Source of the DNA: Micromonospora phaseoli
Lineage (GTDB): Bacteria; Actinomycetota; Actinomycetes; Mycobacteriales; Micromonosporaceae
Length of the DNA stretch: 64,000 nucleotides
Reading direction: 5' to 3'
Assembly: GCF_900109115.1 (NCBI RefSeq)
Contig: NZ_FNYV01000015.1
Span: 1-64,000 of the forward strand
The notes under the pieces are model-generated. The model was not told the origin of the DNA. It saw nothing but the letters and a program-made list of their open reading frames with translations, and ran no database searches. Position numbers and translations under genes: made by a program. Positions 32,707 to 41,436 of this stretch are shown here, one piece after another (the first letter of the stretch is position 1; the number at the start of each line of letters is the position of its first letter).

Positions 32707-35267
32707 TTACGTCCTCCTTCGCTCCATGCCCCGGGCGGCACGGGTATCTCAGTGGTCTCCTCGGCCTCGGCCTGCCGGACACCGCTGTACAACCTGGACA
32801 GCATCCCGCCGACCGCCTCCGGGTCCGGGTCGTGCCGGGCGGCTCGTTGCTGCTCCGGACGGGCCGGCTGGGTCACGGCGCTCAACTGCGCCATCGGCAC
32901 CCGCATCGGTAGGCCCCGCTCGTTCGTACCGGCGGTCACCGGCACCGCCGGCGGCGCCGGCATTCCGGCGCCCACGGCCGGCACGGCCGACGACGGTCCC
33001 TCCCGGGACCACCAGCCGCCGCTGGCCGCCGGCACCGCCGGCGCGAGCACGTCCTCCGCGCGTACCGGCACCGGGTGAGCCTGGCGCGGCACCGTGGTCG
33101 GACGGCGCCCGGCCACCGGCAGCTCCGCCGGATTCGGCTGCCGGGTCGCGGCCGGCCGAGCTGCGGCGAAGGGCAGCCCACGCGGCGACGGCGCCGGGTC
33201 CAGGCTCGGCGGCGGTGCGGGCGCGAGCAGCGCACCCGGCAGGCGTACCCGGGCCACCAGCCCGCCGACCCCACCGTGCAACCGAACGTCGATCCCGTGC
33301 CGGGCCGCCAGGTGGCTGACCACGAAGAGACCCATCCGCTCGACCGTCGCCACATCCGCGGCCGGCGGCGTGGCCAGGACGCCGTTCGCCTCGGCCAGCG
33401 CCGTGGGGCTCATGCCCAGACCCTGGTCGGCGATCTCGATCACCGCCCCGGGACCCTCGACCCGGCCCATCACCTGCACCACGGTGTCCGGCCGGGAAAA
33501 CGCGGTGGCGTTCTCCAGCAGTTCGGCGAGCAGGTGCACCAGCTCACCCACCGCGTGCCCGACGACGTGCAGGTCCGCCACCGCCTCGTGCCGCACCCGC
33601 TGGTACTGCTCGATCTCGGCGCTGGCCGCCAGCAGCACCGCGCTCAGCCCGATCGGGCGGTTCCACCGGCGGGTCGACTCGGTGCCGGCCAACACCAGCA
33701 GGCTCTCGTCGTTACGGCGCATGCGCGCGGCGAGGTGGTCCAGCTTGAACAGGTTCTCCAGCTGCTCGGGGTCGCCCTCCTCGCGCTCCAGCTCGTCGAG
33801 CAGCTCCAGTTGCCGCTCCACCAGCACCTGGCTGCGGCGGGCAAGGTTGACGAACATCGCGTTGACGTTGCGCCGCATGTTCGCCTGATCGACCGCCACC
33901 CCGACGGCGCTGCGGTGCACCGCGACGAACGCCTCGGCCAGTTCGCCGATCTCGTCCAACGAACGCACGACGGCCGGTGCGACCTCGATCTGCGGTGCAC
34001 CGCCGGAGACCGACCGCAGCCGGGCCAGTGCCTCGGGCAGCTCGATCTGCGCGATCCGCAGCGCCTGCGACCGCAGCAGCCGGATCGACCGGGCCAGCGA
34101 CCGGCCGATCAGCACCGAGATCAGCAGCGCGACCATCAGGACGGTGATGATCACGCCTACGACCAGCAGCGTCTCGCGCAGCTGCGCGTCACTCGCGTCG
34201 TCGGCCTGGCGCGCCGACGCCGCCACCACGTCCGCCTCGTACGCCCGGAGCAGTTCGTGGCGCTCCTCGCTGGCATTCCACCACTGCTCCGCGTCCAGGA
34301 CCGAAGACCCGGAGGCGCCCTGCGACAGTGCCTGCTCCTCGAGCCGTGCGGCGGCGACGAAAGCCGGATCCACGCTCATCTGGTCGTAGCGGGACACCTG
34401 CGTGTTGGTCGCCGCGATCCGGAACGCGCCGAGCGCGGTCAGTTGACGTGCCCGCAGGTCGGGCAGCTGCGCGGCGTCCTCGGAGTCGTAGCCGCCGGCC
34501 CGGGCCGCCGCGTACAGCTCTGCCCTGACCCGGGAGGACAACTCCTTCGCCCGGGCGAACTGCACGTACCGCAGCACCGCGTCGGAGAGGTCGGGCCGGT
34601 CGGAGCCGGGCGTCGGTTGCGCGAGCAGGGTCAGCAACGAGTCGACCGCACGGTGATAGTTGCCGAGGATGGTGTCGTCGCTGAGTACCACGGTGCTCAG
34701 CGTGTTACGGATGTACCCGACCTGCTGGTACGCCTGCGAGGCCACCACGAAGGTGTCCCGCCAGGAGGCGTCCGCGTCGGCCAGCGGCTCGGCCGCCCCG
34801 CGCAGCGCCGCCGCCGCCTGGTCGGAGGCGTCCCGGTACGACTGCAACGAGGCCAGCACCCGATCGGTCTCATCCTCGTCGTCGGAGGCGTCGCGAAGAG
34901 CGGGCAGCTCACCGGCGGTGCGGTCACGTTCCTGCTGCAACCGGTGCACCAGCGCGGTGATCTCGCGGCCGATGCCGACCTGCCCGGCGAAGTCACCCAG
35001 CGTGCCGGCCTGGCCGACCAGGCTCTGCGTCTGCACCCCGGCCAGCACCAGGAAGGCGACCGACGGGATGATCAGCACCGTGGCCAGCTTGGTGCGCATC
35101 CGCCAGTCCTGCAGGCGCAGGGGGGAGCGACGCCGGTGCGGTACCACCCGGACGTCGAACCGACGCCGGCGGTGCTGCGATACCCCGTGCGCCTGGTCCG
35201 GTCCTACTCCCACGCCCTCCTCCTCCCCCACGCGTCCGCCGCGGCCCGGGGAGCGCCGTCCATCCAA
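32703..35267 (-). CDS. Nitrate/nitrite-sensor-type histidine kinase (conservon CvnA type)
   Basis: The frame gives 854 residues. After a basic cytoplasmic N-terminus, the first membrane helix is at LATVLIIPSVAFLVLAGVQT, then an extracellular NIT-like helical domain (HRLQQERDRTAGELPALRDA; LYAAARAGGYDSEDAAQLPD), a second helix (LLVVGVIITVLMVALLISVL), HAMP, a dimerisation-like region (MFVNLARRSQVLVERQLELL) and a HATPase domain with LAELLENATAFSRPDTVVQV and GLGMSPTALAEANGVL. The C-terminal 180 residues are Pro-rich. The first in-frame start is TTG at 35267 and the true one may be 50-150 bases further in. It is coupled to the roadblock gene. Confidence 0.88.
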   Translation of the reverse strand: MDGRRSPGRGGRVGEEEGVGVGPDQAHGVSQHRRRRFDVRVVPHRRRSPLRLQDWRMRTKLATVLIIPSVAFLVLAGVQTQSLVGQAGTLGDFAGQVGIGREITALVHRLQQERDRTAGELPALRDASDDEDETDRVLASLQSYRDASDQAAAALRGAAEPLADADASWRDTFVVASQAYQQVGYIRNTLSTVVLSDDTILGNYHRAVDSLLTLLAQPTPGSDRPDLSDAVLRYVQFARAKELSSRVRAELYAAARAGGYDSEDAAQLPDLRARQLTALGAFRIAATNTQVSRYDQMSVDPAFVAAARLEEQALSQGASGSSVLDAEQWWNASEERHELLRAYEADVVAASARQADDASDAQLRETLLVVGVIITVLMVALLISVLIGRSLARSIRLLRSQALRIAQIELPEALARLRSVSGGAPQIEVAPAVVRSLDEIGELAEAFVAVHRSAVGVAVDQANMRRNVNAMFVNLARRSQVLVERQLELLDELEREEGDPEQLENLFKLDHLAARMRRNDESLLVLAGTESTRRWNRPIGLSAVLLAASAEIEQYQRVRHEAVADLHVVGHAVGELVHLLAELLENATAFSRPDTVVQVMGRVEGPGAVIEIADQGLGMSPTALAEANGVLATPPAADVATVERMGLFVVSHLAARHGIDVRLHGGVGGLVARVRLPGALLAPAPPPSLDPAPSPRGLPFAAARPAATRQPNPAELPVAGRRPTTVPRQAHPVPVRAEDVLAPAVPAASGGWWSREGPSSAVPAVGAGMPAPPAVPVTAGTNERGLPMRVPMAQLSAVTQPARPEQQRAARHDPDPEAVGGMLSRLYSGVRQAEAEETTEIPVPPGAWSEGGRK

Positions 35268-35337
35268 CCAGGCCCCGGAGCAGTGTCAACGTCCTGCCCT
35301 TATGAATGGTTCAGGAAGAGTACTGCCGGCCGCCACC

Positions 35338-36723
35338 CTATGTCGTGGTCGTCGAGGCTTGATCATCCGTCCGGCCGATGTCGGCCACCACCACGGCATC
35401 GGCGATCCGGCCGACAGCTACGAGCGCCGCACCGGTCGCCCCGATCTCCGGGTGGCGCCCGAACCGGACCTGCCGCGGGGCCAGCACCGTGGCGAACGTC
35501 TCGCGCCACCACGGCGAGGCGGCCATCGCACCGCCGCCGAGGACCACCTCCACCGGCTGGTCGACCGTGGACTCCAGCACGGTCAGGTCGTCGACGACCT
35601 GCTCACACACGCCGCGCATCAGCCCGGCCAGCATCTCCACCGCGGTGGTGCCGAAGCCCAGCCCGCGCAGCTCACCCAGGCCGGCGGGGTCGCTGCCCGG
35701 TGGGCGGTCACCGCCGAAGCGGATGCTCGCCGGTCGACCGCCACCCGGCGGCAGCAGGGCCAGCGCCTCGTCGAGCGCAGCACCGGTGGGTAACCGCAGC
35801 TCCCGCTCGGCCCAGGCGAACAGGTTCCCGCCGGAGGAGTACGCCGCCCCGGTGACCACGTGGTCGTGGTCGACGCGGTAGCGCCACAGCTGGTGCGGCA
35901 GGACCGTCAGGTCCGTGTACGCGGGCATCCGCTGCAACAGCCGCACCGCCGAGGAGGTACCGACGGTCACCGCCGCCCGGGACGGGTCGACGCATCCGGA
36001 GCCGACGTTGGAGGCGGCGCCGTCACCGAGCGGAGGGACCCAGCGCGCCTGGGCCAGTGCGGGCCACCGCCGAGCGCACTCGGCGCTCAACCGGCCTTGC
36101 CAGTCGCGCGGGGCCAGCTCGGGGAGGTCCGAACCGCGGATCTCGGCCAGCGCGCAGGCCTCGGCGTCCCAGTCCAGGGTGCGCAGGTCCAGCAGGCCGG
36201 TGCCCGACGCCTGGGACATCGACATCGGCGCCTCGATGAGCAGCCGCGCCAGCACGTACTCGACCAGGCCGGCGAAGCGGGCCACCCGACTGCCGGTCTG
36301 GGCCCGTAGCCAGGGCAGCCGCACCGACCAGTAGCAGCGGTGCCACCAGGTGCCGGTGCGCTGGTGGAAGGCGTGCGGGTCGGCTGGACCGGTCGCCGTC
36401 GCAGGCGGCTCGGCCCGGGTGTCCAGCCAGGTCAACACCGGTCCGAGCGGCTCACCGTCCGGGCCGAGGGGCACCACCGAGTGCCACTGGGCGCTGGTCG
36501 CCACCAGCTCCACGCCGTCCAGCCAGCCCTGCCCGTGCAGCTCGTCCAGACATTCGGCGAGGCAGGCCAGGTAGTGGCGGGCGTCGAGGGTGCCGGCACC
36601 CTGCTCATCGACGGTGACCACCACGCCCCGGCGGGCCAGCGCACCCGGCACTGGGCGGGCGTCGCCGTCCAGCACGAGGCCACGCACCGACGAGGTGCCC
36701 AGGTCCAGCGCGAGAATCTTCAT
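35338..36723 (-). CDS. FGGY-family carbohydrate kinase (gluconokinase-like)
   Basis: The 461-residue product has the phosphate-1 motif LALDLGTSSVRGLVLDGDA at the start, VATSAQWHSVVPL and WLDTRA in the first domain, then GDGAASNVGSGCVDPSRAAV, TVGTSSAVRLLQ and VVLGGGAMAASPWWRETFAT in the second. The pattern fits the gluconate/xylulose group of FGGY kinases, but the exact sugar cannot be read. It is a single gene transcribed away from the trp leader. TACGTT lies eight bases before the ATG. Confidence 0.85.
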   Translation of the reverse strand: MKILALDLGTSSVRGLVLDGDARPVPGALARRGVVVTVDEQGAGTLDARHYLACLAECLDELHGQGWLDGVELVATSAQWHSVVPLGPDGEPLGPVLTWLDTRAEPPATATGPADPHAFHQRTGTWWHRCYWSVRLPWLRAQTGSRVARFAGLVEYVLARLLIEAPMSMSQASGTGLLDLRTLDWDAEACALAEIRGSDLPELAPRDWQGRLSAECARRWPALAQARWVPPLGDGAASNVGSGCVDPSRAAVTVGTSSAVRLLQRMPAYTDLTVLPHQLWRYRVDHDHVVTGAAYSSGGNLFAWAERELRLPTGAALDEALALLPPGGGRPASIRFGGDRPPGSDPAGLGELRGLGFGTTAVEMLAGLMRGVCEQVVDDLTVLESTVDQPVEVVLGGGAMAASPWWRETFATVLAPRQVRFGRHPEIGATGAALVAVGRIADAVVVADIGRTDDQASTTTT

Positions 36724-36789
36724 CGCGGGTCAACGTACCCGGTGACTCCGGCGCCACAACGTCACCGCGCACCGGGTACGCCGATCGGC

Positions 36790-36818
36790 TTCCATACCGG
36801 TGCGGCGACGCGTAGGGT
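36790..36818 (+). promoter_or_regulatory. Candidate promoter of the trp leader transcript
   Basis: TAGGGT at 36813-36818 ends six bases before the leader ATG, and a weak TTCCAT lies 17 bases further up. With this spacing the transcript would start at or next to the ATG, so the leader peptide would be translated from a leaderless message. Confidence 0.5.
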
Positions 36819-36824
36819 GTTCGC

Positions 36825-36884
36825 ATGCTCGCGCGATTGTCCTGCTGGTGGCCCGCCAACCCGGCGGCCCTCCCCCGCGCGTAG
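36825..36884 (+). CDS. trp leader peptide with tandem Trp codons
   Basis: The short frame encodes MLARLSCWWPANPAALPRA and stops at TAG. Two adjacent Trp codons in a 19-residue peptide just upstream of an anthranilate synthase gene are the hallmark of transcription attenuation: when Trp-tRNA is short the ribosome stalls there and the terminator does not form. A similar Trp-rich leader is known before trpE genes of Streptomyces. A stable hairpin follows 10 bases after the stop. Confidence 0.88.
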   Translation: MLARLSCWWPANPAALPRA

Positions 36885-36894
36885 CTCTTCCCAC

Positions 36895-36918
36895 GCGGCC
36901 GCCCGACGAGGCGGCCGC
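36895..36918 (+). terminator. Attenuator hairpin of the trp leader
   Basis: GCGGCCGCC and GGCGGCCGC are perfect nine-base arms with a six-base loop. There is no clear U-run, as usual in high-GC attenuators. The region between leader and structural gene contains further GC-rich complementary segments that could form the competing antiterminator. Confidence 0.7.
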
Positions 36919-36976
36919 CGGTCACTCTCCGGCTCCCGGGCCGCCCCCGACGGCGGCACCCGGCCCGAGGAGACCG

Positions 36977-38890
36977 ATGAATTCGCTGACCGACCTGCTC
37001 GCCGCGCTCGCTGCCGGCGCCGACCCCGGCCCGTTCGCGCTGCTGCGCCGCGAGGGCGCCGACCACCTCGACCTGTTCACCGGTGCCGTGCAGACCGTCG
37101 ACCGGCTCGCCGACATTCCGCTGCCCACCGCGGCATCCGGCCCGGCCACGCTGGCCCTGGTGCCGTACCGGCAGGTCGCCGAGCGGGGCTTCGCCTGTGT
37201 CGACGACGGCGTACCGCTGGAGTGCCTGCGGATCGACCGGCACGACCGGGTGCCGCTGGCCTCCGCTCTCGACGCGCTGCCCGAGGGCCCGGTCCGCACC
37301 ACCGGCGCCGCCTTCGACATCAGCGACGACGAGTACGCGGCCACCGTGGCCCGGGTACTCGCCGAGGAGATCGGGCGCGGTGAGGGCGCCAACTTCGTCA
37401 TCCACCGCACCCTGCACGCCCAGGTGCAGGGTGCGCCGCTGACCGCCGCGCTGGCCGCGCTGCGCTCGCTGCTGGTACGCGAGCGGGGCGCGTACTGGAC
37501 GTTCGTGGTGCACACCGGCGCGCGCACCCTGGTCGGCGCCAGCCCCGAGCGGCACGTCAGCGTCGACGACGGGCTGGTGATGATGAACCCGATCAGCGGC
37601 ACGTTCCGGCACACCGGCGCGGCCGCCGACCGGGCCGCTCTGCTGCGCTTCCTCGCCGACACGAAGGAGACCGAGGAGCTGTACATGGTCCTCGACGAGG
37701 AGCTGAAGATGATGGCCACCGTCGCCGAGCAGGGTGGGCAGGTGGTCGGTCCGTACCTGAAGGAGATGTCGCACCTGGCGCACACCGAGTACCTGCTCGC
37801 CGGACGCGGCTCGAAGGACGTCCGCGACGTGCTGCGGGAGACGATGTTCGCCCCGACCGTGACCGGCAGCCCGATGGAGAACGCCTGCCGGGTGATCGCC
37901 CGACACGAACGCACCGGACGTCGCTACTACTCCGGGGTGCTCGCCCTGCTCGGGCACGACGACAGCGGCCGGCAGACCCTCGACGCGCCGATCCTCATCC
38001 GGACCGCCGAGATCTCCCCCGTCGGTGAGCTGCGGGTCCCGGTCGGTGCGACCCTGGTACGCCACTCGACCCCCGAGGCCGAGGTCGCCGAGACCCACGC
38101 CAAGGCCGCCGGCGTGCTGGCCGCCCTCGACCTGGGACCACAGGCCCACCAGACCGGCCCCCGACCGGTGGCCCGCCTCGCGGACGACCCGCAGGTCCGG
38201 GCCGCCCTGGCCGCCCGCAACGCGCCGCTGGCCCGGTTCTGGCTGGATCAGCGCCCACCGGGTGCCCTCGCCCTGCCCGCCCTGGCCGGCCGTCGGGCCC
38301 TCATCGTCGACGGCGAGGACACCTTCACCGGCATGCTGGCCCACCAGTTGGGCGCGCTCGGGCTGTCGGTCTCCGTCCGGCCGTGGTACGCCGAGGAGCC
38401 GGTCCGCTCGTACGACCTGGTGGTGGTCGGACCGGGCCCGGGTGACCCGACCGGCGACACCGAGAAGATGGTCCGGCTGCGTACGTTGCTCACCGAGCTG
38501 CTGGACGCCGGTCACCCGACGCTGGCGGTCTGCCTGGGCCACCAGATCCTCGCTGGTCTGCTCGGACTGCCCGTGCATCGCCGGGACGCGCCCTACCAGG
38601 GGCTGCAACGCACGGTTCCGATCTTCGGTACGCCTCGCCGGGTCGGTTTCTACGCCACTTTCACCGCCCGGGCCGCAGCCGACCGCACCGAGGGCCCGTA
38701 CGGTCCGGTCGAGCTGGCCCGCGACGAGGCCGACGGGGCGGTGCACGCGCTACGCGGGCGGGGCTTCGCCGGGGTGCAGTTCCACCCCGAGTCGGTGCTC
38801 AGCCCGGACGGCATGGCGGTCCTGGCCGACCTGCTGCCCGAGCTGCTGCCGGCGCCGACCGGCGAGTTGTCCACGGCGAGTCAGGCATAG
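36977..38890 (+). CDS. Fused anthranilate synthase (TrpE-TrpG type)
   Basis: The 637-residue product joins a chorismate-binding synthase part (about 1-420: SPERHVSVDDGLVMMNPISG, ELYMVLDEELKMMATVAEQG, TVTGSPMENACRVIARHER) to a class I glutamine amidotransferase (about 435-637: VVVGPGPGDPTGD, nucleophile Cys in LAVCLGHQILAGLLG, and GVQFHPESVLS with His and Glu). It makes anthranilate from chorismate and glutamine. PhzE-type enzymes share this layout, but the Trp-Trp leader directly upstream favours tryptophan synthesis or tryptophan-linked secondary metabolism. AGGAG precedes the ATG by four bases. Confidence 0.92.
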   Translation: MNSLTDLLAALAAGADPGPFALLRREGADHLDLFTGAVQTVDRLADIPLPTAASGPATLALVPYRQVAERGFACVDDGVPLECLRIDRHDRVPLASALDALPEGPVRTTGAAFDISDDEYAATVARVLAEEIGRGEGANFVIHRTLHAQVQGAPLTAALAALRSLLVRERGAYWTFVVHTGARTLVGASPERHVSVDDGLVMMNPISGTFRHTGAAADRAALLRFLADTKETEELYMVLDEELKMMATVAEQGGQVVGPYLKEMSHLAHTEYLLAGRGSKDVRDVLRETMFAPTVTGSPMENACRVIARHERTGRRYYSGVLALLGHDDSGRQTLDAPILIRTAEISPVGELRVPVGATLVRHSTPEAEVAETHAKAAGVLAALDLGPQAHQTGPRPVARLADDPQVRAALAARNAPLARFWLDQRPPGALALPALAGRRALIVDGEDTFTGMLAHQLGALGLSVSVRPWYAEEPVRSYDLVVVGPGPGDPTGDTEKMVRLRTLLTELLDAGHPTLAVCLGHQILAGLLGLPVHRRDAPYQGLQRTVPIFGTPRRVGFYATFTARAAADRTEGPYGPVELARDEADGAVHALRGRGFAGVQFHPESVLSPDGMAVLADLLPELLPAPTGELSTASQA

Positions 38891-38928
38891 CCGGGTCGAT
38901 CCGGGGTAGCGATGTGGACGGCCGGCGG

Positions 38929-38958
38929 TCCGGGCGGGTCTGAGAGCCCCCGCCCGGA
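38929..38958. terminator. Bidirectional hairpin between the anthranilate synthase and wrbA genes
   Basis: TCCGGGCGGG and CCCGCCCGGA are perfect arms around a 10-base loop, and CCGGCG/CGCCGG extend the stem outward. It stands between two convergent genes. Confidence 0.8.
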
Positions 38959-39003
38959 TCGCCGGTTCGCGTTGCCGTGCCGCCGTTCGCCCGTCCGCAC
39001 CGG

Positions 39004-39621
39004 TCAGCTGGCCAGGCCCTGCTTCAGCGCGGCCCCGATCCGCACCGCCCGCCTGGCCGTCAACGCCGTCGCCTCCAGTGCGACGTGGTCCGGGGCGGTC
39101 TCCCCGTTGTTGCTGGTGTGCGAGGCGCCGTACGGGTTGCCGGAGGTGAACTGGCTCGGGTCGGTGTACCCGGGCGTGACCACGATGCCGCCCCAGTGGT
39201 AGAAGACGTGGAACAGCGACAGCAGCGTCGACTCCTGCCCGCCGTGCTGGGTGGCGGTGGAGGTGAAGGCCGAGTACACCTTGTTGGCCAGCGCCCCCTG
39301 CGCCCAGAGCGGGCCGGTGCCGTCGATGAACTGCTTGAGCTGGGCGGCGACCAGCCCGTAGCGGGTCGGCGAGCCGAAGATCACCACGTCCGCCCAGGTC
39401 AGATCGTCCGGCTGCGCCTCCTCGACGTCCTGCGTGTCGAGGCGGTGCGCCTCCCAGCCCGAATTGGAGCGGATCGCCTCGGCCGGCGCCAGCTCGCGTA
39501 CCTTGCGCAGCCGCACCTGCGCGCCCGCGTCCTCGGCGGCCTCCCGGGCCGCCTGGGCCATCTGGTACGTGATGCCGGTCGCGCTGTAGTAGATAACCGC
39601 CACGTTGAGCTGTGCTGCCAT
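39004..39621 (-). CDS. wrbA: WrbA-type NAD(P)H:quinone oxidoreductase (flavodoxin-like)
   Basis: The 205-residue product starts MAAQLNVAVIYYSATGITYQ, the FMN phosphate-binding loop of flavodoxin folds. ADVVIFGSPTRYGLVAAQLK, FTSTATQHGGQESTLLSLFH and FYHWGGIVVTPGYTD are diagnostic of WrbA, which reduces quinones by two electrons and protects against oxidative stress. The length is normal. GGAAGGACAAGCC precedes the ATG. It is divergent from the ABC exporter operon. Confidence 0.93.
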   Translation of the reverse strand: MAAQLNVAVIYYSATGITYQMAQAAREAAEDAGAQVRLRKVRELAPAEAIRSNSGWEAHRLDTQDVEEAQPDDLTWADVVIFGSPTRYGLVAAQLKQFIDGTGPLWAQGALANKVYSAFTSTATQHGGQESTLLSLFHVFYHWGGIVVTPGYTDPSQFTSGNPYGASHTSNNGETAPDHVALEATALTARRAVRIGAALKQGLAS

Positions 39622-39691
39622 GGCTTGTCCTTCCGTCTCGGGATCAGCTTCGGCGACTACCCGATGCTTGCGCCGACAAACACTGCGGCGC

Positions 39692-39711
39692 TGTCCACCG
39701 GTCGATGGACA
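39692..39711. promoter_or_regulatory. Inverted repeat between wrbA and the ABC operon
   Basis: TGTCCA and TGGACA flank eight bases (CCGGTCGA), and a partial copy, GTCCATCGGTCG, follows at 39722-39733. The location between divergent genes suits an operator, but no regulator gene is adjacent and the site is short. Confidence 0.35.
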
Positions 39712-39769
39712 CCACGAATCCGTCCATCGGTCGTCCCGCGCCGCACCCGCGTCGGCCGACGATCGAGAC

Positions 39770-40606
39770 ATGACCGACACCCCCGCCGTCCGCATCCGCG
39801 GACTACGCAAGACGTACGGCGACACCGTCGCCGTGGCCGGCCTCGACCTGGACGTCGCAGACGGCGAGGTGGTGGCCCTGCTCGGCCCCAACGGGGCGGG
39901 CAAGACCACCACCATCGAAATCCTGGAGGGCCACCGTGACCGCGACGCCGGTGAGGTGAGCGTGCTGGGCCACGACCCGGCCCGCACCGACCTCGACTGG
40001 CGCGCCCAGATCGGCATCGTCACCCAGGACGGCGGCGACCTGCTCGAGCTGACCGTCCGGGAGGCCGTGGGCCACTTCGCCCACTACTACCCCAGACACC
40101 GGGATCCCGATCAGGCCATCGACCTGGTCGGCCTCACCGAGAAGGCCACCGAACGCGTGCGGACCCTCTCCGGTGGCCAGCGCCGGCGCCTCGATGTCGC
40201 CATCGGCGTCGTCGGCCGGCCCCGGCTGCTCTTCCTCGACGAACCGACGACCGGCTTCGACCCGCAGGCCCGCCGGCAGTTCTGGGCCCTGATCCGGCGG
40301 CTGGCCGACGAGGGCTGCACCATCCTGCTGAGCACCCACTACCTCGAGGAGGCCGAGGCGCTGGCCGACCGGGTGGCAGTGATCATGGGCGGCCGGATCG
40401 TGGCCGACGCGACCCCGGCCACCCTCGGCGGGCGGGCCACCGCGCGCACCGTCGTGCGCTGGGCCGACGGTCGGCAGGAGACCGACGACCCGGCCGGGCT
40501 CATCGCGACGTTGACCCGCCGCTACGGCGGCACCGTGCCGGGACTCACGGTCAGCCGCCCGAGCCTCGAAGACATCTACCTCGACCTGATCGGAGACGCG
40601 TCATGA
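39770..40606 (+). CDS. ABC exporter ATP-binding protein (DrrA/CcmA type)
   Basis: The 278-residue protein has Walker A LLGPNGAGKTTTIEILEG, a Q-loop IGIVTQDGGDLLELTVREAV, signature LSGGQRRRLDVAIGV, Walker B LLFLDEPTTGFDPQARRQFW and switch His in LLSTHYLEEAEALADRV. It belongs to the ABC-2 export branch for drugs and lipids. The following permease starts within its stop (ATGA overlap). The four genes from here to 43237 overlap by four bases each and form one operon. Confidence 0.93.
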   Translation: MTDTPAVRIRGLRKTYGDTVAVAGLDLDVADGEVVALLGPNGAGKTTTIEILEGHRDRDAGEVSVLGHDPARTDLDWRAQIGIVTQDGGDLLELTVREAVGHFAHYYPRHRDPDQAIDLVGLTEKATERVRTLSGGQRRRLDVAIGVVGRPRLLFLDEPTTGFDPQARRQFWALIRRLADEGCTILLSTHYLEEAEALADRVAVIMGGRIVADATPATLGGRATARTVVRWADGRQETDDPAGLIATLTRRYGGTVPGLTVSRPSLEDIYLDLIGDAS

Positions 40607-41436
40607 GCGCCACCGTCCTGCGCGGCGCACCGCGCCGCCCGTCCGCCGCCCGACTCGGGCTGCACCGCGCGACGATCGAGTTGAAGAGCTTCTTCCGGGA
40701 ACGCGACGCCGTGGTGTTCACCTTCGCCATGCCGGCGGTGATCCTCGCCCTGCTCGGCTCGATCTTCGACGGCGTCTACCCCGGCAGCGACGTGACCTCC
40801 GCGCAGTACCTGGCGCCGAGCATGATCGCCGCCGGGGTCGCCTCGACGACCTTCATCAACCTGGGCACCAGCATCGCCGCCGACCGCGACGACGGCACCC
40901 TGCGCCGGTTGCGCGGCGCGCCGATGCCGCCGTCGGCGTACTTCATCGGCAAGATCCTGATGGCCCTGGTGGTCACCGTCGGCGAGACGGTCGTGCTGCT
41001 GGGCATCGCCGTGGTCGCCTTCGACCTGTCCCTGCCCACCGACCCGGCCCGCTGGCTCACCTTCGGCTGGGTGTTCCTGCTCGGCGCCACCGCCTGCGCC
41101 CTGACCGGCATCGCCGCGAGCAGCCTCGCCCGCTCCGCCCGTAGCGCCGGTGCCGTGATGAACCTGCCCTACCTGGTCCTCGCCTTCATCTCCGGGGTCT
41201 TCTACACCCCCGTCGGGCAGCTGCCCGAACCGCTGGTCACGATCGGCTCGCTGTTCCCGCTCAAGTGGATGGCGCAGGGCTTCCGGTCGGTGTTCCTGCC
41301 CGACAGCATCCTCCCGCAGGAGGTCGTACCCTCCTGGGAGCACGGCCGGATCGCGCTCGTGCTGGCCGCCTGGTGCATCGGAGGCATGGTGCTGTGTCTG
41401 ACCACCTTCCGCTGGCGGGGTCGGCGCGGCCGGTGA
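40603..41436 (+). CDS. ABC-2 type exporter permease
   Basis: The 277-residue product has six hydrophobic segments and the ABC-2 features: an N-terminal ELKSFFRERDAVVFTFAMPA, the loop IAADRDDGTLRRLRGAPMPP and a C-terminal region YLVLAFISGVFYTPVGQLPE-PLVTIGSLFPLKWMAQGFRS. It forms the membrane channel with the ATPase. It overlaps both neighbours by four bases. Confidence 0.92.
   Translation: MSATVLRGAPRRPSAARLGLHRATIELKSFFRERDAVVFTFAMPAVILALLGSIFDGVYPGSDVTSAQYLAPSMIAAGVASTTFINLGTSIAADRDDGTLRRLRGAPMPPSAYFIGKILMALVVTVGETVVLLGIAVVAFDLSLPTDPARWLTFGWVFLLGATACALTGIAASSLARSARSAGAVMNLPYLVLAFISGVFYTPVGQLPEPLVTIGSLFPLKWMAQGFRSVFLPDSILPQEVVPSWEHGRIALVLAAWCIGGMVLCLTTFRWRGRRGR

Noticed and set aside
33075..35855. 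926-residue plus-strand frame
   Set aside because: It is antisense to the conservon kinase and crosses into the FGGY gene; composition is not protein-like.
36977..38890. Phenazine synthase PhzE
   Set aside because: The domain layout is the same, but the Trp-Trp leader and lack of other phenazine genes make anthranilate synthase more likely.
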